Below, piece by piece: positions 9,460 to 22,300 of a DNA stretch of 64,000 nt. A program made the translations under genes and the position numbers. Location: assembly GCA_020746105.1 (NCBI GenBank), contig CM036620.1, positions 45,280,706-45,344,705 on the forward strand, read 5' to 3'. The notes under the pieces were generated by a model. The model saw nothing but the letters and a program-made list of their open reading frames with translations. It made no database searches and was not told the origin of the DNA. How positions within the stretch are numbered: position 1 is the stretch's first letter; every line of letters begins with the position of its first letter. This DNA is from Trogon surrucura. Lineage: Eukaryota; Chordata; Aves; Trogoniformes; Trogonidae.

Positions 9460-11784
9460 CTTCCCTGCTGCATTGTAAAGTGAATCGGTCTGCTCCGTAA
9501 CATTGACAGTTTGCTTCCTTTTGCATTTTTATGATAATATCAGAAGTTCCCGGCCAGTATCCCTCACCTTCTGGAAGGCATGTCTGTTTTGTATGGCACT
9601 CCAGCCTCTTTGCTTTTGGTCAGAAAGCGGCCCAGTCCATCCATCCTTCAGACTTTTCTGCATGCCCTATTCAGTGTCCTGCTAACCTTAACCTGCAATA
9701 TCAGTGCTACAAAAATTCATAATTTCCTGCAGTTTCTGCCTTTTTTGAAGGCTAAATATGAAAAAGTGATATTTTAAATACCATGTGTTTAATCTAACTA
9801 CTGACTATATATTTTCCACATACTATTACTTCTAATGTTGTCTCTGTTTTTCAACTGTTTGATGTTTTTCTAATGATCTAACTTTTTTGAAGATTAAACC
9901 AGTCATCTTGTCCTGTGTATAGCAACTACATAGCAACACGTCTTTTTAAATACATGTCAGCATTTTGTATTCTGTGTTCATGAACAAAGTCTCTTCATGA
10001 AAACACTAGTTAGTGTTTGAGTGTCTTGTTTATTTGGGGCTTTTAAGCATTGCATGTTTTATAATCTGTTTGCTTACGATTACATGGTGGTTTTGTGTTT
10101 CGCATTGACTTGCATACATACGTTACTGCAAAGCTTATAGTTTTGTGGTCTCTTTTTTACTGCCACAATCCTTCAAATAAATCAATGGAATAAGGTTTAA
10201 ATCTGTGTGATGACAAATGGGAAGTATGATGTTTTCAAACTGATGTCTTCTTAAAGCAAAAAAGGGGCAGAGCCACTGTCCAGCAAAGCATTGTGCTCGC
10301 CACACTAGCTCATCAGTGTGTCACTCTTCTTCCATGCTTCTTTACTTCAGTTTCCATGACTGATCATCATCATTTTTTAAACATTTTTAAGAATGTGCAT
10401 GGTCCAACTTCTCTGGCTCTTTTTATTATTCCCGTTACTACAGTGATATGCAATTCCATGGTGTCCTCCATGTGTTTCCGGCTTGTTCTTCTCATCTCTG
10501 CACAAGCTAGCATTCCTGAGCTTTACAAAGTGCAGCAGAACCCACTGGCAGCCCGTCACTCTCTTGTAGTTGGTGAGGTGAAAGGTGTGATTCTCCCAAA
10601 CGTCATTTACACCTCGCGTTGCTGCCCCTTGCAATTTCTTCATGGTGGTGTCTTCCTCCGCCGCCTTCCACACTCCTGGCAATACATGAACTGTGTGTTC
10701 GTGTATTCGTTAAATAGCTTGAGCAGGGAGCTATAAAACAATTCAAGTGAACCTTGTGCTCTTGACATTCACTCAGTCACTAGTGCCCTAAGGGGTATCT
10801 TCTTGGAGATTTTGTTTCCCTTTTCAGAGTTAATCAGAGACATAAAGACTATTTTGTCTTGAGACCTAAAACCGCCGAAAAGCAACAAAGGATCAGCACA
10901 AATCACTGAACTTCTTATGGCGTATAAGACTTGGTCATCTCATTAAGTATTTATGTATGCTCTCTTTTTTTTCCTCCAGCTGTCATATTTCTCAGAGGGG
11001 ATACAGTACCTTCTCGCCACACTCACTTGTCTTTATGACTCTTTGTGAAGCTGCAATGGCAAGCTCAATTATTTATTTTTTTTAGTGAGCCAGACGTAGT
11101 AGAACTGCCTTTAGTTGAAGTATTTTGCAGTCTTGCAAGAAAATATTCTGGCTGTGAGCTGTTTAGATTCTTTTTGCCTAAGTATGAGTTGGCTTTCATA
11201 AATTTTCTTTGCGGTATCTGAACACTGGGAGTTTTGTTTCTGGTGTTTTGGTTTGGGAGTTTTTTGTTTTGTCTTTTTGTTTGGTTGAGTTTGGGGGTTT
11301 TGTTGGGGATTATTGTTAGCCTTCTAGTCTGCATCGTTAATATCGTTTAAACCTTAACATGAGGCATTTTTCCTGTGCAATCTTAATTCTTTTCTGAATA
11401 AAGGATTGCAGACATAGGAGATTACTACCTGGTTTTGTACAATTTTGTCCTTCTGCTACTTGCAGATTCCTGTACTCTTCACATTGTTCTTTGTCTCGAG
11501 CATCATTGCAGCCTAGATTGTGTTGGCAGTGGGTGCATTGCTCTTCTGCCATCTGGGTCACTGCGTATTCAAAAAGTACGAAGCTTGAATGTATCCCAAA
11601 GAGTACTTTCTGACCCAAATGGACGAGCAAAAGTAGAAATCTTGGAACTTTGCTGCAAAAAAAGGAGCTAAATTTGTCTTGCAGCAACATCTGTATGTAC
11701 TGAAGATTTTGTTTAACCTGTCCCTGCAGGGTGAAATGTTAATATTATGTTTTTCTGCATTCTTTAGCGTTTGAGGGTCAGTGC

Positions 11785-11836
11785 AAAGCTGTGCTCTCTT
11801 TTTGCTGTGTAAAGCTGTGCTCTGTTTCTGCTGTGT
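11785..11836. repeat. 26-bp tandem duplication, two copies
   Basis: AAAGCTGTGCTCTCTTTTTG plus CTGTGT (11785-11810) is followed at once by a 26-bp copy (11811-11836) differing at two positions. A recent local duplication, with no coding context. Confidence 0.85.
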
Positions 11837-14300
11837 TATCGTGTATTGAATCTTCTGGCTTTTCCATTTCTTAAGTTACTCTTATATAAATCTATGATCC
11901 TTTCTCAACTAGTTTCAGAAAGCTTTTAAAATGTATTAGACGACGTACTCAGGGCTCAGTATACAACCACAACTTCTGAAGATGCAGACTCAAAATTAGT
12001 GAAGTTTTCACATGCTTGTGCATTTTTGATTTTTGTCAGGAGGATTGCTGGCTGCTCACTCCTATATCTTGATGTGATAAATAGCACTCTGTCCCAGGAC
12101 TGGATTTCGTCTCCTGCTACAGATCTTTCCCAGCATTCTGACTTTTTATCCTGTATGTTTGAAATACTCTATTTCACTTTCTGGTGTTCTCCTCAGTATT
12201 GCCGTTGAACCTTTCTGCTAAGCTATAAGCCCAAAATTTTGATCATAATTTTATCTAACATATTTGTATTTCAAACTACTATTGTGATGCAGTGCAACTA
12301 TTAAGTAATTTGCTGCATTTCTAACCTCTAGCATTGCTGCTAGAATTTACTTTCCATTGTGTTTTGTCAAGTCTGGCCAAGATCTTTCTATTTCTGTATT
12401 CAGAAAAGATTTTTTTTTTGCATATGGCTCTGATCCTTTGACTTTTTTTTTTTTTACTTTCTACTTTAATGCATTTATTTTATTCTGATGGCTGGTACTC
12501 TGCTTTGTGTGGAAAATTCAGTCAGTAGCTTGTCTGAGAAATTCACACTAAAATGCAAGTAGATGGGGCAATTTCTCAGAGTAAGCCAAAATTCGTTGCA
12601 CAGAGGAAAATCCTTGTCAGAGAAACCTGCAGAGGAAGTTGTATATCTGAAATCGTGAAAGACAGTTTCAGTTGTCAGCTATTTTGAAGAAAAAGATGAG
12701 GCCAGAAAATAAACAAGCATCAGCAGTTTTTATCGGAAGTGTTTGCGTGTGATTCCTCTTATTTCCTCCCTTCTCGTGGGTCATGAATGTTGACAGTGGC
12801 CATAATATAGAAATTTTACAGGAGTTTTACCAGAGTCTTGACCGATGCTAAAAATTTATTTCTGGAGTTGTTGTCCAGATCCATTGTAGTGCTTGAGTCA
12901 TTAAATTCGCTAATCTAGCAGTAGATGGGTGAAATTAAATGAACAGAACTTCAAAATGCACTTAAACTTAGGGCTGGGAGTGAATTAGGTCCCATGTTCT
13001 GGGCTCAGCAGACTTGAATGGCTCCTTTGAAGGAATCTTACCCTAGAGGGCAGAGCAACTTCATGCTCATTAAAAGTAAGAATCGTAACTTCACCTTTGG
13101 CAATAGATTCCGTGTGCGTTTGCGCTTTAGAAGCGGCAAATAAATGCAGTGCTTTAGATGCTGGTGCAATTCATACAGAGGGATGAAAGAAAAACTTGTT
13201 TCCTCCTCCGTAAAGACATTTTCACTCCTGCTGTTGCTACTGCTACGAATTCAACCACAGTGGCGTAGAAGAGACACATATCACCAGGGTCAGCGAGACC
13301 TTAGGGACTGCTGTTATTTTAACTAGTGTGACTGGAACATGCTCTGAATAAGGTGAGAGGACAGGAGGCTGGAAACCTCTCATAGCTGCCCCTTTCTCGG
13401 CAACGCAGCCACTAGTGGAAAGTGTCACCGATATGAGTTGGTGCGTCGGTGGCCTTTACGGTCCTGGCTGGCTGCAGGCAGCAGTAATTATTTGTCGAAG
13501 TCGACCGGTAGCACAGCAGGTAGCATCCCATAACGGTGCCGCTCAACTTCACAATTTGCTCCCTGCTCAAAGGTGAGAGAAGGGCTATTGAACAAGAGCC
13601 GTAGGATTAACGGAGGTGTTGAGAGAAGCTGCTGCCTAGAGGGAATCACAGTTTGTTTTGTAAAGTTGCTTTTATTTGAAAGCACATTTTAGCAACCATT
13701 TCCGTATTAGCTTCACAATATATTTGAAGCTATGTATGCTTCTCGGGTGGAAAACAGCTATAAAGTAATCTCAAGATATTTACCAAACCTTTCTGGCTTT
13801 TTTACCCTTCCCTCTTTGTCCTCTTTTCATCTTCCAAATTGCATTTTCTGGGAATTAAATAATAATGGGCCTGTTTTGTCAAAACTCTCCAGCCACTGCA
13901 GTATTACAGCCGAAAGAGAGTGTGGGAGTTTTCTAGCAATACATTGAATTTCTGGTCTGATAATTCTCGGGAACAAAAGTGTGATTTCAGTTGCTCAAAT
14001 TCCAGCTGCCATATTTTCAGGTAATTACTGGAAAAAAACCTGTCTCACTGTACGGGAAATGGTGACTGAATGTAGCCTAATTTTCTAGTACAAGTAAGTT
14101 TAGAGAATGCCTCATATAATATGAATATCCGTTGCTCTGACACGATAGTTGGATAAGTTCTATAGCAGTCTTTGAGACATTATTTCATCTCCCTCATCAA
14201 TATGTGCTAAGGTTTGGGAGCTTTTATTCTGTTGTAATGTATAATTGAGTTTTCACAGTTATATCTCTTTTTTTATTTCCTTTGCTTTTATTTACACTTT

Positions 14301-14340
14301 TTTTTTCTCTTTTCCATTGTTTTTTTCTCTTTTCCATCAT
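14301..14340. repeat. Two-copy pyrimidine repeat, unit about 20 bp
   Basis: Two successive units of T-run plus CTCTTTTCCAT followed by TG or CA. A pyrimidine-rich tandem duplication. Confidence 0.7.
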
Positions 14341-16523
14341 AGAAACAGAGTTTATGGTAGTTTGTAGTGTCTCTGCACCATGTTGTACATAATACTGGAA
14401 ACACAGTAAAAAAAAAATTAGATTTTTTTAGGGAAATGTTGCATTAAAAATTACTGCAGACGTTAAATAGTAACATTATCATGTGCCTCTGATCTTGACA
14501 GACATTTGATCTGTCTGTAAAGATTTTGTATCTCATGTTTAAGAAAATATGGGGTTACCATGTAATAGTGCACATAAAATTGTTTTGTATGTTTCAACAC
14601 TGTTAATACTTGTTAACATGGACTTTGGTGCTTATTAGTTGATAAATACTTTCTAATTAGGATTAACTACATAATAATGTTTACATTCTTGCAAAAACGG
14701 AAAAGCGAAAAAGAGATTAATTGAGATTTTGGGAGTGGAGCAGGATTCAGATCTAGGCTACTTTCCTGGTTCTTTTGCAGGTGACTTCTGACTTTAGATA
14801 CACTGTTTAGCCTCCCATCCCTCCAAAGCCTTGGGTAAGCAACCTCAAACCTTAGTTGCTCTCCTGTCGCTGGCAGTGCTCTCTGTGGTTGGTGGCAGGG
14901 ACACGCTCTGCCTTGCCATCACTTTAACATCCTACGGATTTTGCATTTAGCACTAAGTGCCACAGCTTCTATTAGGAGGAAAAGGATTGCTTTTAATAAT
15001 TGAAAAGGGTCATGTTTCCTCTTCTGGTGTTGACTTGAATGAACAGGGAATAGTGCTGAACTCGGTGTTGCTGGCAATTGAGGGTTGTGGTCAGACAAGC
15101 CCCACTGGCAGCGGCTGAGCCGCGTCAGGGGTTTCTGCTGCCAGCTGCTAGTCCCAGCCTTCCCGCCCTGCGTGCCAGCTCACTGCCCAGGTGCCTGCTC
15201 CCTAACCTGGCCTGTCCAGGCAGTCCCTGTCCCCTGACATGTTTCTGATAACAAAGCCTTTTAGCCTGTCATTTTGACATCGGGAGGTTAGGAAATGGGC
15301 GCGTGGTTGTGCTGTTTGAGGGGTGATGTTTTCCGCCCCCCACACTGGTGACAAGCAGCTGGGAGTAATAACCTCTTTACCCCACTCAGATGCATAAAGA
15401 GCAACGCATCTGACGATGGCCTTAGGCAGTCAGAGCTTTCTTACAACTCAAGAGCCTCAAGGGATTTTGTCCAGTGTCATCTGTGGGTAGCGAGAGGCCT
15501 GGAGATGTGATATATTCAGTAAGAGTAAGACAAGGTAATGCTGAAATGCTCGGTAGCTGAATTGAAGAAGCCCTTGCAGCTTTGCTGGTGAAAACTTGGA
15601 CCCTCTGCGAGTTCTCAGGCATGGAAGGTAGGGGCTTTCTTTGGGTACCGTTCCTGCGCCAAGGCACAGAAATTCCCATTTTAAGCATATAGAGGTTTTT
15701 ATAGCTCTCATCTGAGTCCAAGTCCTACCAGGTGCATAGGCGGATGACTGAACTGTGATTTAACTGTGTACTTGAGGTATATACTTCCAAGCAGACTATG
15801 CAGTGGCTCGTTTTCCCCTTCTTCATTACATTTTAAAGTGTGTTGCATGCTCATCAGGCAACAGAAATAATCTGCATAAATATTCTGAATAGAACTAAAG
15901 AAAAAACAGCTTTAATGTTTCAGGAGGAATATTCTGAATTCAAATCAGGATGGGATGGAAGTCCTCATTTTCATGATTGGTAATACAAAAAAAAAATAAT
16001 TCTTTGGAAACATTTCCCAAAGATAATTTTTAAATGCTTTGTAAAGATTTAAACTATATAAAATAACTTCTAGTGTTGGTTAGATTACATTTGGAATCAA
16101 TATATTTTAGATGGGCAAATAGGAACATTTCTGAGATTTCAAACTGATCACAGAGGAAATGCTTTGGAGTGCACATCTTTTTACTGTCTCCAGAAAGCTT
16201 TGTAAGTGAAGTGTCTATTCCAGAATTACAGGCCTTTAAATACAGGATTCAGGACTTTTAAATCCCTTTCGGAAAGCAGAGTTTGATGCAAAAAAAAGAA
16301 GAGTATTACAAAACCACAAGCTTTTTCTTTTTTTGTTTTTTTTTAGTGTAACAGCATTTCAGAATACATGCTGTCTCTGAAACAGTATTTTGTAAATCTG
16401 TAGCTGTAATAAGTGATCTTGGGTTGATTGACACTGGAACAGATGTGTACTCTATAGAAAACCAAAAAACAAAACCCAGCCACGTTTAACGTTGTTGCAT
16501 AACTGAAACTTGGTAATTGGGTT

Positions 16524-16541
16524 CTCTCCCTCCCTCCCTCC
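16524..16541. repeat. (CCCT)n microsatellite
   Basis: CTCTCCCTCCCTCCCTCC, about four units of CCCT. A simple repeat with no other context. Confidence 0.7.
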
Positions 16542-19343
16542 ACTTTGTTTTCACTCTGGTGCTTTAAGTGCTCTAAATATAGTGGGAAAAATGATAGTAA
16601 AGACAACTAAAGTAAAATGTCCGTTCTTAAAGCATACAGCATCGTTTTAACATCACTTCTGTCATCTTTCCTTTGGACTTTATTGAAAGCAGTCTCTTAC
16701 CTGGCAGTCGGAAGTTACCTTTAACAAGGTGGTGTTATGAGGGTTGTACATCTGCACGTTTTCTTCAGAAAACGTAACTAAATGCTGAGGTGGAGAAAAC
16801 GGATTCCGATCCGTTCATTTCATATAGTTGTCAGAGCATCTCCCATTGTAATACTTAAATCTGTGCTTAGAGAGGTAACACTAGGCTGGATTTTAAAGGT
16901 TCAATCAGAATTTCTGTTGACATGTGTTTGTGTCCATGTAAGAAATCATTTTGGCATTTGGGGGGGAATTATAAATGGGATGAAAGTATTGGATAATTTC
17001 CTTTTATGTACCAAAACATACACATTTAAAAACAAAAGCGTTTTCCATACTTTCAAATAGAACACTTAAGATGACATATTTAAATTCTGTTTTACTGAAG
17101 GGAGAAGAGTGGGAAAAAGAAGAAAAGGTATTTCTTTCTACCAGAGCTACTCTCTCCCCTGAAGAGAGGGTACCACTACGGTTACGTGTTTGGCTTTTTA
17201 GCAGTGCCCATCAGTGTTTGTGATGATATCCTGAGGCTGCACTAACAGTTTCCTTCTTTTCCCCAGCACTGGCATTGTCTGACAGGGTTGTAGCAGGGCT
17301 GGAGGCTGCTGCCTTGTTGCTGCTTTGGGGATCAGTCTGAGCTCAGCAGCCTCAGCCTGAGCTGCCGAGCGCCTGAGCCTCTGAGTGGGGCTGAAACTGG
17401 CCTGGACTGACTGAAGTTCGTGGGGTTTTTTTGGTTTTATCCATTTGCTCAGTATTGTTCAGTGTTTAAAATAATCATTTACAGGTAGATAAATGTCATT
17501 TTTCTAAAATTATAGGATACATGTTTTGTTTTAACACGTGTTGGGTTTTTTTGTTAGCTGTGTTAGAGTTGTTCTTCAGTTTAGCAAGACCTGTCTCTGC
17601 TTTTTCCACTCCAGGCTGTACGCAGAGCTGGTCGAGCCCAGGTGACTTAGCTAACCTGAACCTTTGTGTCTAGTTTTGATAATTTTGCCATACAAATCTT
17701 TAAATTTGTGTTAGCAGAAGCTAGCGTGGTAACTCTGTTGCGTTGAAAAAGAAGCAGGTCTATCTGGACTTAATGTCTGTGCCTCTCTAATTGAACAGAG
17801 CCCCTGTTTATATGAGTTATTGCTTTGGGGATTTTGATGACAATGAAATTGTGCCAACAGTATTTTTCTCATGCGTGCAACTTTTCTGAATTAAAAACAT
17901 ACAAATTCAGACTACAGGCTGTGCTTCCTTGCTAGAGAAAGTAAAAAAAGGCGATGGGCTTTGCAGCAAAGCCACTCCTCTCCGAATGAGGGGTTACAGA
18001 CCAAGGGTGCTGATCTAAATCTGGAATAATTACCACTGCTTTCAAAATACAAAATGCACTTAAAATACACAATGCCTTTTCACAAGGGCAGTGATCAAGA
18101 ATTTTCCCTGGTGCTGCAAATGGTTTGCTAGTCCTCGCCAATCCGGGTCGTTGGCAAATGGCTTCAGGAAGTTCATGGAACTTTCGTAGTGCCCAGTTTT
18201 AAGACAGGCAGGGGTGGTGGTCTTGGGAAAGGGGAGGCAAGAGGGCTTTTCTTATGTGCGTTGCTGCTATGTCACGTACTTATTTATTTATTTTTAAGCG
18301 CGTTGCCAAAGAGAAAGGAAAAAAAGTACAGGCAGCACATCTGCAAACAGCTACAGCCTAGTGCAACCCAGTGAATCAAATGGAGGTCCCTGCAGGTACA
18401 CAGATCTGCCCATGGGGAAGAAGATTGGAATTGAGCCAAAGTTAGAAGACATAGAATATTAGTTATATTAATTTTCATTAACATAGGAAAAAAACAACCA
18501 AGTTAAAATTATATTGTTAACTTTTTTTTTCCCTTTTACATTCTTGTATTTTTTTCATTTTCTTTGTGCTTCACACCCACATCCCTCAGGACTCCTTTCT
18601 CGTTTTTTTTTACATTCGAAAAAATATTATCCAGTCTTGTGAACAAAGCTACAATTACCTGGTTAGAAGAAGATAATCTCTGCGAAGTATAAACAAGATC
18701 TTTGAGCATGTAAGCTAAGGTGAAGCATGTAAGCTTGTTCACGAAAACAGAAATCAAACTCGTGGTTTATGAGAGCAATATAGTTTTACTCTGATTATCT
18801 AGTATTTTTATCCTGATTATTGTGTTAAGAAGTTTTGTTAAAAGTCGAACTACTGACTGGAATATGGGATGGGCTTATTATACAAGTTGGGATCTCAAAT
18901 CTGTCTTCAGAACAGAGAAAGAATTGTTGTGCTTGTGACTCAGGCAGTACTGCTTTTGAGGCTTTTTTGTTCCAGTCTTTTTCTGAGTTTTATGCCTGAC
19001 TTTTACAGTTTGGAAATATGTTTTTTTTCTTTTCAGTTGGACCTTTTTTTAAGAATAATTTGTTAAACCTTTGAAGAACTTAGGTTGGTTTCTGTTGAAT
19101 GGACTGTGAATGTTTAAAAACGCAAAGTATTTTCAGGCTGTATTCTGCCTAAAATGGTCAATCCAAACTAACGAGGCCTTTAAAGTAAACTGTCGTGTTC
19201 TGGCTTGCTGGACTGAGGGAGATGAATGAGCAGAAGCAGGCAGGCTTTGTAGCCTGATGAGGAAAAAAGAAAGTAATCCTTTTTTGTTGTTGTTTGGTTT
19301 GTTGGTTTGTTTGGGGTTTTGTGGTTTTTTTTTTAATTGGGGC

Positions 19344-19357
19344 GGGGGGGGGGGGGG
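19344..19357. repeat. G14 homopolymer
   Basis: Fourteen consecutive G preceded by GGGGC and a TTTG/TTGG-rich stretch (about 19280-19338). Its length may be unreliable because long G-runs are difficult to sequence. Confidence 0.75.
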
Positions 19358-22300
19358 ATTTAGCTTTGCCTTCTTATCTGGTCATACAGTAAGCCAGGCT
19401 TGCTGAAAGGCTTCTGCTTCCTTTGCTTTCTGAAGTGGAGTAGGGATCTGGCAAATAAGTGTGTGGTTTATTAATGGAGCCAAAAAAATCAATGGCTGAT
19501 CGTGTCAAATGTACCAACTTCAAGAAGCATAATTAAAATTCAGAAATAGCAACAAACATATTCCTCAAGTACTATACCGTTTAAGTTCGTTTTCTTTTAG
19601 TATTTTTAAGGGATATCTGTATCTCCTTTAGCATTTTTCCCATGTCGTTTCTGCCCGACACATCTCAGACATGTATTTTTCAAACATGAATTTTGTGCTT
19701 CACATTTACATGTAGTAAGACAGAATATCTTGAAGAGAACAGAATGGCTCATTTTATCCATATCTGATTGTGAAGGGGAGGAAGAAAAGCTTATTATCTA
19801 ATGAGATGTATTTTTAGCAGGCATCCATAATCGGCACGAGACCCTCAATCTAAGTACTTGTATTAGAGTGGAGATGAGCTGAGCCTTTCATGCTCACTGG
19901 TTAAATGGAACACAATTTCAGTTCACATGGAGCTTTATGATGCCTTCTCATTTAGGGGCTAGTGCCTAAACAAGGTCTAAGTCTCTAATGTTATAAGAAA
20001 TAGTAATTTCTATGTGAGAAATTCCTTGCTTGTTTAATGTAAAAATTGCAGTGAATTAAATAGTTGTGTTATTCTGGTTGGACTTTGTAAAATTAATTTT
20101 ATTAATTTGTCTCCCTTATTGTAGGATTGTTACTTTAATTTAGCTGGTTTCATTTATAAACCTTGGAACATGTATGTTTCTTGTGTATGCTTCTAGTTCA
20201 GATACTGCTACTCTGAGTAGAACCAAATATGTGTTTATTAATCCACAGAGAATTTGGTACAGAGGTACCCAAGCTACTGCCCAACTCAGAAGTAGTGCAC
20301 CCGTGTGAGTTCACTACAGTGCCTAAGATAATCAGAAGCGAGAGTTAATAGCCTACACTCAGTACTGCAGTGAGTAGTTAACTGGTCCCGAGATGCAAGC
20401 TATGGTTTTGCGCATTTGGCATTGAGTCGAATTGTATAAATACACTGGCTCCTTCAAATAGCTTTTTTGTTGTTGTTCTGTTTGTGCTTCAGTCCTCTGT
20501 ACTGTAAAAATGATTGGAGATAATTCAGATGACTGTAGCCTATTGATGAGAACATTTGCCTCCATTTTAATATTTAATTCAAATACATGTAAAGAACTGT
20601 GAAAAGCTTTCTTTAGAGTTGTGGTCCAAAATAACAGGTGGGCTTCTTTGTTGAGAATCTCAGCTGTGGTCCATGCTAGAATACACTTAATATTTATTTA
20701 TTTTCTAAAGGATTAGTCTCGTAAAGCAGAAGTCTCCCAGAAAAGTGTTGCCTATGGTGGCAGGGTGAAATAAGTGAAGCCCATAGCGAGTGTGTTCATT
20801 GTGCGTTCCTAGTAAGAAGCTCCATATTCACTGTCAGACTTAATTAATGCGGTTTGAGAGGTGTCTTTCAGGTTAGTTTTAAATCAGTGTTCATCTGTCA
20901 GCTACTACAATTGTCTCCTGCTTACTTGAGCTATGATACCTCTCAGCCTTTTAATCAGAACCAACCCAGGCAGAGTAATCGGTAATACGGTGGGTGACAG
21001 TCACTCAGGAAACCCTCCCAAGCTTTAAGTCTTCTCCCCTGCTTCAGTAAAATGTGAAACATCTTCTCGATGCTCCCTTTGGTGTCTGAGATTCTAAATA
21101 CAGCAGCGAATAAAACCTAAGCACAGGAAGTTACTAGCACATACGGCTTTTGATTTAATTTTTTTTTAATGAAAATTTCACTACAGTTCTTTACGTAGCA
21201 CCTTGTTCTCCCTGAACTGCCCTTGGCCTTTGAGCCACTGTTTCCACATAGATACACGGTCGGTAACTGGGCGGTTGTGTGTCAGACTTGAGCCAAGACT
21301 GTCAGGAGCATGTCTCCAGGCTGAATATTGCTGAGTGTCCTCCGTAAGGCTTGTATCTCAACTTCCCAACTCTACCCAGTGGGAGACTGGCCAAAGTAAC
21401 TGTTCGAAACTGCTTGTTTGGTACCTTTTATAACAGCTAAGAATCCTTAAATGGTAAATCATCCTCTTCTTGAGATTTGATATGTAGTCATCTCAGAGTG
21501 GGGGAGTTATTTAGGTTTTCAATTAGGGAAAAAGAGTTGTTATGCAGATCTTGGGGCAAAAATAACTTTCCGCTAGTTTTGTGTGCTTTGATCTAAAGTA
21601 ATGTACCAAAAGTAATAAAAGTTTAAATGTCCACAAACTTTAATGTCAGACTTAGTCATTAAGATCTTTCAGGTATTCTGTAATCATTAATTTAGTTCTT
21701 GCTTCATTAAAAATATATATTTGTTTAATTTCAAATGGCATTGGGACTTGAGAGCTATTTTGTTAGTTGCAAAACTTCTATGTTTTATACAAAGTGCAGT
21801 CACTCTTGTATTAAAAGTGCTCTTTCACAAATAAAAGGTGCAACTACAGGACCTGCATCAAAAACACCATACAAGCTATATATTTCTGTGTGCTCAAGAG
21901 CAGACTGCCATTTTCTCTCACTCCCACAAACCCTAGCGTGACACAGTGATATGTCATTTTTCTTTTTTTCCTGAAGAGTTTGCAAGTGAGGTTTTTGTTG
22001 ATCTATCAAGGTGAACTTATGGAGAAGTGATGTAACTGTTCATATTACTCCAGCTTTGATTACTGTCTTGGCAAAGTATTGTTACCAGTCATTCCTGTGG
22101 GTTTCTCTTTTGTTGTATTCTCCAGCTGTTGAATGGTAAATAAGTTACCTGAATATTCAATGTAATCAGCTGGGTGTTTTATTCAGGTAATCATTCGATC
22201 AGTACAGTCATGTAAGTATGGTAGAAGATGTGTTTATTATGAGAGAACCTCCACACTAAAGAGATGATCAAACAATGTTTTTTTTTTGTTGTTGGCAAAC

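Noticed and set aside
10293..10736. 147-codon plus-strand frame with a 101-codon frame opposite it
   Set aside because: No domain recognised, no splice sites or promoter, and the two strands are open together. Treated as chance, though an unrecognised old repeat cannot be excluded.
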